From Gigaspora rosea (taxonomy: Eukaryota > Glomeromycota > Glomeromycetes > Diversisporales > Gigasporaceae): a stretch of DNA of 64,000 nt. The stretch covers positions 198,530-262,529 of the forward strand of contig QKWP01000427.1 of NCBI GenBank assembly GCA_003550325.1, read 5' to 3'. Each line of letters starts with the position of its first letter. Position 1 is the first letter of the stretch. The position numbers and the translations under genes were made by a program. Below, piece by piece: positions 22,892 through 33,253 of the stretch. The notes beneath the pieces were generated by a model that was not told where the DNA came from, searched no databases, and was given only the letters and a program-made list of their open reading frames with translations.

Positions 22892-23152
22892 ATTAATGAC
22901 CGTTGTCGCAAGTTTATTCATACATTTTAGTGAACTTTCCTAAAAGGGTAATTTTTATTGTAAGGTTGTTAAGTTAAACTGATTAATAATACTGCATGTT
23001 AGGATGAATTTATTCCGAAAATAAGGAGCCTCAATTTCCCTAATTTCACCACCACTTCCGATTGGACACACCATTGTTGTCTTACTATTAGGATTGATTG
23101 TGCTTACAAATTACTGTAGGTTAGGGATGACGGTGTTGTCATTTGTGACCGG

Positions 23153-24170
23153 TGTGACAGTCGAAATTAGCCAGGGTAGCACCAATTTTTATTTTTTTCT
23201 ATTATTTTTAATGAATATAATTTAGTTTCCATTTTTAGAGGTCGGCTAAAGCGGAGTGAAATTTGGTTAGGGTTAGGGTTACCTTTTTGATGCAATTATT
23301 GTTAGAAGGTTATATAGGTATCAATAATGTAATTTATGCAGTGTGTAGATCATATATTGAATTAACTCCGCTTTAGTCGACCTCTTATAGTAATTAGACC
23401 GACATCACAGAATTAAAAGAATCAAACGAATTAATAGAATCAAAAGAATTGAGAGATTCAATCGATCGAAAAGAATTAGGAGATTAGAAAATTAGTAAAG
23501 ATTCCTTTCAATCGAATTCTAGTCTGTAATTCAAAAGTATAAAAAGGGCTTCAAGCTCACCTCGAAATAAAGCAACTCAATTGAGTTGTCGCTTAGAATA
23601 GTTTGTTCGCCGTAATTTCATGATAGTCAAAAAACCTGTATTCGTAGAAGAGAAGAGAGTATCGCTTAGAAATCAGTACTCTTTTACATAAAATCCATTG
23701 ATTAAGAGATTGATTACCTCATTTATCGAACAATTGCACCCTTGTAAATTGCATTATCGTCGATCCTCATGACATCACGTGACAATCGTTAAGTATCTTA
23801 ACGGTCGAACCCCAAATATTCGGACTTCGTCGAAACTACTAAGAGAAATAGAAAATTAGTGGATTAATATTCTTCAAACATTAAACCAAAGAACACTACA
23901 ACCCAATGATGCGGCATTGCCGCCTCGAAATTCTAAACCTTAATACCCGGACCAATTAAACCACGCGCTTCTTTCTCTGCCTGCCACTTTAGGGTTTGTG
24001 TCTTGAGGATTTGTATAGTTTAGTTTGATTAGTAGTATTATTTGTAGTTTAGGCACCCCGGTAGTAGTAGCCTTGATTTCTCCTATAGCGTAATCGATGC
24101 TAGTCGATTTTTACAGGGCTATCTCCAAATTTCCGGGTCGGATGCGTCGGATTAAGGAAAAACTGCTGAA
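23153..24170 (+). mobile_element. LTR-like element, family 1, second copy
   Basis: It is colinear with 5498-6351, starting TGTGACAGTCGAAATTAGCC and sharing the GAATTAAAAGAATC, GGGCTTCAAGCTCACCTC and AATAAAGCAACTC blocks. A 147-bp MITE interrupts it at 23238. The 3' end near 24130-24170 is uncertain. No internal retrotransposon genes are present. Confidence 0.6.
23238..23384. mobile_element. 147-bp PIF/Harbinger-like MITE nested in an LTR
   Basis: Inverted ends GAGGTCGGCTAAAGCGGAGT and, as complement of the right, GAGGTCGACTAAAGCGGAGT. TTA duplicated on both sides (23235-23237 and 23385-23387). The interior has GGTTAGGGTTAGGGTTA and a tail homologous to part of the foldback at 42084-42692. 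Confidence 0.85.
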
Positions 24171-25485
24171 TAAAGAGCTTCCGAAGTGCAATTGTGAAGA
24201 GCTAGAGAACTAGTATTATGAGTAAGAAATGTTTGAATAAACATTTAACTTTTTACGGAAATAACAATTACAAACCAATTATTCAAATTGACACTTTTTT
24301 ACATTAATTTTTAGGCCATCCGATTGGTGATTAATTTCATTCAATGAGGGACAAAATTGCTCGACCAATAAGAATTTGGGGAACCCAAAATTCCGATCTG
24401 TAATCGCTGCATACATACTTAAAAGATGCAGATCTGATCACTAGATCGAGAATTTTGGCTGTAAAAATTGGTAAAGTCACCGATTTCTTTTTCCATCATT
24501 ATTCGATCCCGATTGTCATTTTTAGACATTTATATTTAGTCAATATGTATATTTAGTAAGAGTTGACATAGCCTCAAAAATAGAAATAGTCAATCATTAC
24601 CTTATCTATAAGCGACCGTGAATTTATCCACGAAATGCAATTTCATGAATTTATCGTTGTTGTGCTAATGGTTACAAATTACTGCAGGAAGGATTATACC
24701 CGCCATATACTTGATTATTAATTTATCCGGTTATTCGGATAATTTATTATAGTCATATAATAATATTTTCTACCCAGGTACAATCTATAATTGAGGGTTG
24801 GTTACTAACCAACAGGGAATAGCATCAAATAACAACGGCAATAAAGCATATAAATGATACTTTCCCTGAGCTGGAGAAACAATTATTTCGAATAAGTCCT
24901 TAATATTCTTCAATCTACAGCCTATAATAAAATAAGGTTCCTTTAAGTCATGTCATTCTTTCGTTATCATTGGTGGAATTGTGATGCAAGTTTTAATTAT
25001 ATCAACATCGGTAGTTACACCGTCGCACAGAATTAAAAAAAGAAAATGATGAAAGCATTTTGTCAAAATATTAACCGACAAATTAATTTCTTGAAAATAA
25101 ATTTTAAAATTCTCCTGTTTTGTGAAAACACTAAACTTTTGCAAAGCTACACATTAAATTATAAACCCTTTTTTAAAATATAACCTATAATGATTCAATT
25201 GTTAACTTAAAATTTTTAAATATATACTTTTAAATGGTTGAAAATGTAATTTATATAAAAATATTTTATTTTACAGGATTGTTGGTCTGGCATAAAAACA
25301 AGTTGAAATATTTGCAACTTTTTTTTTTTTGCTTTGAATAAATTTCTTATTCATTTATGCAAGCATTGTGGAAAATACTAACAGCTAGCAAATCTCAAAC
25401 ATATGCTTACAAAAAAATAATATTTTAATTTATCTGTCTTATGAGTTTTACATTTGGACCAATTCATGATCCATTATTCTCAATA
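24171..25485. other. No gene seen
   Basis: Mixed AT-rich sequence. The 63-residue minus-strand frame at 24953-25144 has no recognised motif and is not called. No long repeat was found here. Confidence 0.45.
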
Positions 25486-25621
25486 TTATCGGTAGCTCAA
25501 GAAATTAATTTTATCCGAGCAATTCTTGTAGGATAATTAAATCGATCGTACAAGGTTATTTATTAAAAGCTGTTAAATTTATTAAATAGCGAAAAGGTTA
25601 TTTAAAGAAATTTAATAATAT

Positions 25622-25843
25622 GCAATTATTTCGAAAAGAATATTCACAAAAATTTTTTGTGCAAAAAAAAAAAAATTACAGTCAAACCTTGTTATAGTTT
25701 ACTCTTGATATAATCACAACCTTTATATAATTGCAATTATTTCGAAAAGAATATTCACAAAAATTTTTTGTGCAAAAAAAAAAAAATTACAGTCAAACCT
25801 TGTTATAGTTTACTCTTGATATAGTCACAACCTTTATATAATT
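25622..25843 (+). repeat. 111-bp tandem duplication in copy 1
   Basis: Two adjacent units of 111 bp start GCAATTATTTCGAAAAGAAT and contain a poly-A run and ACAGTCAAACCTTGTTATAG. They differ by about one base. Copy 2 (from about 33390) has one unit only. Confidence 0.9.
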
Positions 25844-26350
25844 GCACTATTTTTAAGCTCTAACTACTGTAATTAAAAAAAAAAAATTAGCTACCTGTTG
25901 TTAAAAAATAATTAATTAAAAAAACTGCTCGATACAACTGTAAGCATCAAGGCAGTTTTGCCTCATCACGATGCCAAGCATGTGACATGCCCGATTTATG
26001 TTCAGTGATATTAGTTGCGTAGTAAATGTAAAGTCCAAAAAAGTCCAAGTATAAATACAAAGTAATTAATTAATATACAGATATATTAATAATCAATAAG
26101 GTATACAGAGGAAATGACTTGTTTCTTCTGTGAACCCGACATTCGTTCAAGTTACATCGAACCAGCTTCCCTGCCCAATAAAAGTTTCCGAAGCGGTCTA
26201 TCGGGACGACAGCTATATGGGTTAATATGTGGCTAATAGGTTTTGGTTTGAAAAATATTGCTTGTCGAGGTGACAGTCATTCATGCAGGATTCTAAACGC
26301 ATTCTATGACCTGTCGGGACGACGGTCAAAGAAGAAAAAAATTACTGTTA

Positions 26351-26569
26351 CAGTCATCCTCTATAATCACGCTGTTTGTTTTACATAAAAATTGTGATTA
26401 CTGTTATCCTCCTCTATAATCATGCTGATTGTTTTACATAAAAATTTATGTGACTATAAAGAATTTATTATAATGTGCTTATATAGAAGGATTTTTTTAT
26501 AGGTTTATTAATAAAGCTTTCAAAATTAGTGTGATTATATAGAGTTTGTGATTATATAGGAGGTGACTG
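26351..26569. mobile_element. 219-bp Tc1/mariner-like MITE
   Basis: Ends are CAGTCATCCTCTATAATCAC and, as complement of the right, CAGTCACCTCCTATATAATC. TA is duplicated at 26349-26350 and 26570-26571. No coding capacity. An identical copy lies at 34008-34226 in the second duplicate. Confidence 0.75.
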
Positions 26570-27604
26570 TAGAGGATTACAACTGTACACGATACTAAGA
26601 AATTGCGTAAGTTGCGCGATAAGCAGGAGAAGTCACTCATATGTATTTCCGTAGCAAGTCAAATTAATTAAAATTAATTAATAAATTAGAGTATTCTAAT
26701 CATCATCATCCCTAAAATTGACCGATATAATTTTTAATTTTATTAATTAAATAAACTTTCTTTTTTATTAATTGAAAACTTTATCATGACTAATAATATT
26801 TTTGCACGTATCATGCAATAAATAAACCTAAAAGCAACCATCAAACTACTAACGATTTAGCCACCTTAACCCTTACCCTAATAATATTTGCGTATTAAAT
26901 TTCGGTCAACCTTAATAATATTCGCATAATAGATATCGTTCTAACCCTAGCAGTATCCCATAAAAGATATTGTTCAACCCTACAATATTCGCTCTTTTAC
27001 CATATAGCAATTATAAATATAACAATAACGGCATCATCATCACGACGAACATTCAACGAGAACGATACCTTTCGTACAACAGCCATTATTTTATCGCACA
27101 ACAAGCACGAAAACAACGACCACGTAACTCGAATGACGCCCTTATCATACCTAGAGAAGAGCACTAGTAAATATGTACAAAATCTAACTAACTACATAAC
27201 ACCACCTAACAATGTTACAAACGAAGCATGGACAACACCCAACCTGAATAACGCCTTAAAGTTACCTAAAAAGAAGAAAAATATTACGTTAGTTAAATAT
27301 ACATGTGGACTGAAACAACAAAAAGAAACTGTACAGACGAAAAAAAGAAAACCTCACCATCTGCAGCGACGAACTGCACTACCGCGAAATTCCAAGCCTA
27401 CCTGAGTGACAGAAAAAAGAGCAACCAATAGTAAAATCCATCATCAGCGCCAACAAACTGCACCAATGATACACCAGTGATGGCACCATGACGACTACGC
27501 TGATGATCTTAACTGATATAAAAAGAAAGAGTGTGTTAGTTAAAATACGGATTGAAAAAAAACAAGTGATAATCAATGATCATATATATATTAAGGGGGA
27601 TGAT
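26570..27604. other. No confident gene; weak open frames
   Basis: 26960-27570 is less AT-rich than its surroundings and has three short frames (65, 90 and 65 residues) without recognised motifs. It includes CCTTAACCCTTACCCTAAT near 26868, which is telomere-like. I do not call a gene. Confidence 0.45.
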
Positions 27605-27709
27605 TAGTGATGTGCCATTTATATGATATCTGAAAAATTTTAGCATACAATACGTACATTACGTATCGTACATTACGTATAAAGTAGTACTGTACGCGGT
27701 ACATCACTA
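27605..27709. mobile_element. 105-bp hAT-like MITE
   Basis: Short inverted ends TAGTGATGTGCC and GGTACATCACTA. The flanking 8-mers GGGATGAT and GGGATTAT differ by one base, suggesting an 8-bp target duplication. TACATTACGTAT is repeated directly inside. An identical copy lies at 35262-35366. Confidence 0.55.
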
Positions 27710-28715
27710 GGGATTATAATATCATCCTAGATGGTCTCTATAATATCTCAGTAAATTGATTAAAAAAAAAATTAAAAAAAATAATTAAATTTTATTTGGC
27801 GGCGCTTATATGGCGTATAAAGATGACTACATTTTTAATCTCGAGAAGTTGGTTCATCCAATGAGAGATAAAAATATCATTTGCCCAATAGGAGATGGTG
27901 GGGAAAATTAGTAAATACGAAAATAAGTTGAGTTTATTTGGATTCTCTATTTGAAATTCCGAAATCAAAAAAAGAAATAGGTGCATTTTTATTATCAACA
28001 TACAAAAACATAGAATTTAAATCTCATTTAGGCCGTTTGCAGTTGAAACTATTTCCTGAGCTTACCCAAAAATTAAATAAATAGAAATAAAAGTTTGGTC
28101 GATATGATAGCCAGGATAGCAGCCGAATTTTTCGACTTACGTTGGGATTTCTCGGTACACTATGTTCAATTTTTTCCCTCCTCCCTCTGTAATACACTAG
28201 CCTTATTTGAAAAAATTCGCAAAAAAATAGAAATAAATACGTAACTAATCTGAATCACCATATTATCATTAAGTTGATTTTTCGTTTCTCATTACCGGGT
28301 TTTAAAAATCCCGATCGGCGGGCGGAATTTTTTTTAATATACTGTAAATAGATGGGTTATGTTCATATAGGGCCATGCAAAGTTATTTTTCATTTTGCAT
28401 AGAATGAATCAGAAAATTTGTCAGCAATTGATTTTTTCTATCAGTCTTATCGATAATTCCAGGAAACCAAGACCTCGTCGAGTGATACCGGATAAACTTA
28501 TGTGAAAAATAAAAAGCAAAACCATACGATTGGGACTTCAAAAAAAAAAAAAAATTTAACTTGAAAGCGGATCTGCGGTAATACGAAACGAAAAATTAAC
28601 TTTTGCGTGGCTTTATGATAAACTGCTCAATATAAATAATATAGTTAATGCAATTGAATATTGAAATTAATGTACCAGTAACGAATGCCAAGAACATACA
28701 CATACGTCATTGCAC
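27710..28715. other. No gene seen
   Basis: AT-rich spacer containing one short inverted segment, CCGGGTTTTAAAAATCCCGA, near 28293. Nothing else is recognised. Confidence 0.45.
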
Positions 28716-28878
28716 ATTTTTCCGATGGTAACTTCATCAGCAGGCCATTTACCTGGCATCGCATAGGATAGGATTAACATCTTTATTTGATACAGATATA
28801 TACTATTTGTAAATTATTCGCCTTGTGTGATGTCAGGTAAATGGATGGTCTGTCGGGAAAATGACCATCGGGAAAATT
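28716..28878. mobile_element. 163-bp inverted-repeat element
   Basis: Outer ends ATTTTTCCGATGG and CCATCGGGAAAAT, with inner arms CCATTTACCTGGCATC and GATGTCAGGTAAATGG. A 105-residue open frame (28861-29178) begins inside the right arm, which argues that frame is accidental. The second copy is at 36373-36535. Confidence 0.6.
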
Positions 28879-29402
28879 AGACGTAACCTACCACATAAGA
28901 AATCCAATACCACATCAATAGTATATGGTGTCTTTGACTTGAAAATAGGGTTCCGAGGAACCAAAACTAAAATTGAGATTTTGTTAAATCATAATTTAAT
29001 AACGGATAACATAATATCAAATCGCATAGTGGATAAATATTTTACCATCAATTTGTCGGGACATTGTTACTCAATTTATCTAAAGTTAGCGGAAAATAAA
29101 ATTTGGGTTGTTTGGGTTAAACAATCTTTATTTGCTGTTTACTCAAAAAAAATCAAATATTTCCTAATTGGTATGTAAACGTATTATAGAAATTGCTAAT
29201 TAAGAGTATTTAATTTCATCGGGCATAGCAACACTCCCAATTTAGTTAATTTTGCCCTTTTTTGGATGTCTTTGTGGATACCGGAATTGGGCCCTTATTT
29301 CCCACCATGTACAAACCAAAAAAGGAAATTTTTGCAAGATCAGATGTAAAATGAAATTCGTTGATATTTTTCAAAAATCGCCAATAACTCAAAATTTAGT
29401 CT

Positions 29403-29525
29403 AAAAGGCCACCTCTTTAAAGTTCCAGTGACATATTAATTTTCTTCCAGTAGCCTTCCAGTGGACTTCCAGTGATCCTCCAGTTTATATTGCCGATTCT
29501 CTTTACGGCTACAGGGTGGCCTTTT
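29403..29525. mobile_element. Small element with AAAAGGCCACC ends
   Basis: Inverted ends AAAAGGCCACC and GGTGGCCTTTT enclose repeated CTTCCAGTGG-like motifs (29440-29485). The element is short and non-coding. The second copy is at 37060-37182. Confidence 0.5.
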
Positions 29526-30356
29526 ACGTTTCCTTATGCATGTGTAGCTTTTCGTACTGCGATTGTTTCTGGTTGTTCCTTTATTACTGGTGTCGTTTGC
29601 TTACATTTGTTGTAGTGGGCTGTTTGAATTTTGTGTCTCTGTATTTGTGTATTTGTAATTTAGATTAGAGCCTAAAAGGGGATAGCGAGCCCTTATCCCA
29701 TATGTTCTTCAGTTTTGTTTAAATAAAGTCATCTGATCGAGTGATTATTGCATAAGCTGATTTAAAATTTCTTGATGATAACAATAATCGAATCGAGCAA
29801 TAACTAAGTATAATAATACTTGAAATGAAATTGTCAAGTTTTCCGTAGGTTGAATTCTTGTACAATTTCATGTGTTGGAAACTTTATTAAAAGGCACGTT
29901 TATTATTACTTATCCATAACTTCTGCTAACTAACAATAACGTTTTTTCTATAAAAAATTTCTTCATAAATTGAGAAATGTTCTCAATTTAAGGTTTATAA
30001 GTATTAAATTATCTTATTCACGTAATGGCAAAAAAATAACTATAGATGACATAAAGGTTTGTAATTAATTAGTGTTCTAATGCTTTTAAGATTTAATTGT
30101 TATGGATTGTGTCCGGTACAAAACATAATTGAAAGCCCGATGACGGGTTTTCTTTTGGCAACACTCATGTACGCAATATCGGATTGAATCTTTACCATTA
30201 CGACAAAGTTAATGTCAACCTTATTTCGGATTCGGATTTGAAAAATATTTAGGTTCCGCTCGAAACATTTGCGAATATTTATTTCAATTTGAAAATTTTT
30301 TTACTTAAAATATGAACGCCCCTGAATATTATAAATTGTGCGTTCTTGAATGCCAT
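29526..30356. other. No gene seen
   Basis: Spacer without recognised genes or long repeats. The counterpart in copy 2 is identical. Confidence 0.45.
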
Positions 30357-31322
30357 TGTAACGGTTGAATAGAGAGCTTCAAAACAATATAGACAATAGT
30401 GCAATTTAGACTCCAACGTGTACGAATAGGAAAGTATAAATAGGCGGTAGAGAGACAAAAGTAATCAAATATACAATTTCGTGGGGCTTAGTGAAAAAAG
30501 AATCACTAAACTACAACAATAGAATAGAGACGTAGATGCTGGTTATGCTAATATGGGGGATATCAATAATTTGATATCAAAATAATTGATATAAAGATGC
30601 TATGCAAGTGAAGCGATTGTGGTTGATATGTTTAAAGAATGTTTCTAACGAAACGAGGTTGATCAGGTGACTCCTTTGCCGAGAAGATTTAGGAATATTT
30701 AGGTACTCCGGAAAATAGGTCACCGAGGGCAGATAGTTTCAAAAGAACTGACTGAGGCTGATGATGCTAGAGGAGGCGATAATCCGATAATTTTATTATC
30801 AACGAAAGCACTTTTACTAGAGGTCAAAATAATCTTTCGACGTTATCATGTGACCAAGTTCCAAAGATTTGAAAAGCAGGTGACATAAAATTCGAGTCTT
30901 AATAAAGCCAATTCGAGGTTACAAGTCAATTCAGTCCGTCAAATTGAGTTACAAATAGATTATTAAAGTTACAAGTTGAATTTCAAGAGATGGGTATTTT
31001 ACTTTATTAATAAGTTATTATTTCAAAAGTTGACATGGAACTTATTCAGCTTTATTAATTCGTAAAGGTCTTATATACATTTTAATTTTTTCAGCATCTA
31101 GCTATAAATTTAGCATTTATGCTAATAATTTAGCATCTACATAGAAAATTTAGTATCTGTGTGGCATCTGTGCTATAAATTTAGTATTAATGCAAAAAAT
31201 TTAGCATTAATGTGAAATTAAATGCACTGCACTTTCTCTATCACATGAAATTCCCTTTTTTGTATAACTAATTATTTTAGCACAAAGAATTTTTAATTTT
31301 ATTTATTATGGGTTTACTATCA
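30357..31322 (+). mobile_element. LTR-like element, family 2, CpG-depleted copy
   Basis: It starts TGTAACGGTTGAA and ends near TTTACTATCA, colinear with 10425-10996. At 31085-31215 it has the same tandem units as 10790-10915, but nearly every CG there is CA or TG (for example TAGCATCTA for TAGCGTCTA). About 400 bp at 30470-30880 is absent from the 10425 copy. Identical in copy 2 at 38014-38979. No retroelement genes are present. Confidence 0.65.
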
Positions 31323-31767
31323 CATCTTAGAACATAACAACATACAAATAATAATAAAAATAAAAAAAATATAGAATAATATAAAAATTTCATAGTCTCA
31401 TTTTAATCTATTATATAAACCTTCTTGGAATTGAGCTTCTGCAAAATTTGTAAGTAAAAGAACATTTTCTAACTCTATTTTAGTGAAATTAAGAGCTTTA
31501 GCTTTTAACACATTATAATCTTCTTTCTATAGTTGTTGAAAAATATATAGTAGGGTTCCTACAAACCCAGATCAAATCAAACTTTAGGTCAGATTTGGGT
31601 TTGATTTGATTTGAAATCAAACTCAAACCCAAACTATAATTAAAAAAAATATTTGAGTTTGATTTGAAGCAAACTTTTTAGTTAAATTTGAGTTTGGTTT
31701 GAATTTGAGTTTGAAGTTTGCAAACTAGTTTGAGTTTGAATAAAATAAATATATTTTTATATTTTAA

Positions 31768-32026
31768 GGCCAAACCAAGTTGATTATGTGTTTTACATTA
31801 CCCCTCTCCCCTCTAGGGGAGGGGGGGGGAGGGTGGTTCACTTAGTAAAATTTTAAAAAAATTTTTTCAAAAAAAAAAATTTCCGAATTTTTCCGTGACT
31901 ATATAAAAATTTTCCAAAATGTCCTGTAGTCCTATGTATATTTATCAAAATTTTTTTTACTATGAGGGAGAAGGGAGCTCTGAGGAGGGGAGGTAATATA
32001 AAACACATAATCAACTTGGTTTGGCC
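31768..32026. mobile_element. 259-bp PIF/Harbinger-like MITE
   Basis: Inverted ends GGCCAAACCAAGTTGATTAT and their complement, with TAA on both sides (31765-31767 and 32027-32029). The interior has a G-run (AGGGGAGGGGGGGGGAGGG). In copy 2 the left end is deleted and only about 39135-39356 remains. Confidence 0.8.
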
Positions 32027-32046
32027 TAATTGATAATCCATCTATT

Positions 32047-32888
32047 AACTGGAGAGTGATCCTATAGGCGAAATGTAACGTGCTTCCATCTACAATTATT
32101 TTTCTTACTAAGTTAATAATACATGTCCACTAATTGAAAGTTGTAGAGCTCGTCAAAATGCATTTAGCAGTAGTTAGATCATTCAAATCAGCCCAGTAGA
32201 TGGCAAGATATCGTCAAAAACATTGGCTGACTATATAAAAATCTGAGCTGGAGATTATATATAAAATTACTATAGGCAAAATATAGTATGCTTCTATCTA
32301 AAACTTTTTTCATACTAAGTTAATGATATATGCCCACTAATTGAAAGTTGTAGAACTCGTAGAGATGCATCTAAAGGTAGTTAGATCATCCAAATCAACC
32401 CAGTAGATGGCGAAATATCGTTGAAAAACGATTGGCTGACTATATAAAATCTCCATATAAACAAACATTGTTTATATAAGAGATTTTATATAGTTGACCA
32501 ATTGTTTTTTAATGATATCTCGCCATCCACTGGGCTGATTTGGATGATTTAACCACCATTAAATGTGTTTTGATGAGCTCTACAATTTCAATTAGTGGGC
32601 ATGTATCATTAATTTAATAAGAAAAAATGTTTTAGATGGAAGCATGCCACATTTTGCCTATAGTAATTTTCATATGTAATCTCCGTTATGGATTTTTATA
32701 TAGTCGGCCAATAATTTTTTGACGATATCTTGCCATCTACTTGACCGATTTGGATGATCTAACCACTGTTAGATGCGTCTTGACAAGCTCTACAACTTTT
32801 AATTAGTCGATAAGTACCATTAACTTAGTAAGAAAAAAAACTTTTAAATAGAAGCATGCCACATTTTGCCTATGATCATTCTCCAGTT
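32047..32888. repeat. 842-bp compound foldback
   Basis: Outer ends AACTGGAGAGTGATC and GATCATTCTCCAGTT. The left half holds two direct ~200-bp units, each with AATTGAAAGTTGTAGA, CAGTAGATGGC and TGGCTGACTATATAAA. The right half holds the same two units inverted, around a centre near 32465. The result is unit A, unit B, inverted B, inverted A. Copy 2 equivalent: 39377-40218. Confidence 0.85.
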
Positions 32889-33252
32889 GGCAGGTAAATT
32901 ATCAATTAAGTAACTTGTTTAAAATATAAAAATATATTTATATTATTCAAACTCAAATTAGTTTGCAAACTTCAAATCAAATTCAAATCAAACTTAGTAT
33001 AGTATTTGGGTTTGGTTTGAATTTAATTATTTTTTATTTGAATTTGGGTTTGATCTCAAACTTTATAAAATTTATAGTTTGAGTATATTTTAACAAAAAA
33101 ATTTTTTGCAAAATTTTGTTATATATAAGGTGTTTGCTAACATCTTATCCTAATATTGAAAGTTAACTTTTTAATTAGAAGATGCAATAATGTATTATGA
33201 TTTTTTTAGCCAATAGAATTTTAACACTATCATTATATGTCTATAAAAATTT

Positions 33253-33253
33253 N
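33253..33253. other. Single unknown base at the duplication junction
   Basis: The only N in the window. Copy 1 ends at 33252 and copy 2 begins at 33254, so it marks a contig or gap join. Confidence 0.95.

Larger units (their letters stand above)
31551..33090. mobile_element. CAAACT-armed composite element
   Basis: The left terminus is TAGGGTTCC, followed by an arm of CAAACTCAAA(C/T)-type repeats (31565-31740). A matching inverted arm lies at about 32955-33080, ending without a clear terminus. Between the arms are a TAA-flanked MITE (31768-32026) and an 842-bp foldback (32047-32888). The left arm is lost from copy 2, so copy 2 holds only the right part. Confidence 0.6.
25486..33252 (+). repeat. 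Large duplication, copy 1
   Basis: This block matches 33254-40582 essentially base for base. Two differences were found. A 111-bp unit is present twice here (25622-25843) and once in copy 2. A 342-bp segment (31463-31804) is replaced by 15 bp in copy 2. Every open frame inside is duplicated in copy 2. Copy 1 stops at 33252, immediately before an unknown base, with no unique sequence between the copies. Confidence 0.95.

Noticed and set aside
26970..27405. Two open frames of 65 and 90 residues, also in copy 2
   Set aside because: Lower A+T content made them tempting, but there is no domain, no splice pattern, and they overlap in different frames.
27590..27712. Short LTR following a polypurine tract (AAGGGGGA)
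   Set aside because: No partner repeat was found, and the short inverted ends with near-matching 8-bp flanks fit a hAT-like MITE better.
28861..29178. 105-residue open frame, also present in the duplicate at 36518
   Set aside because: Its start codon lies in the arm of a small inverted-repeat element and no motif is recognisable. Duplication of the frame is explained by the large block duplication.
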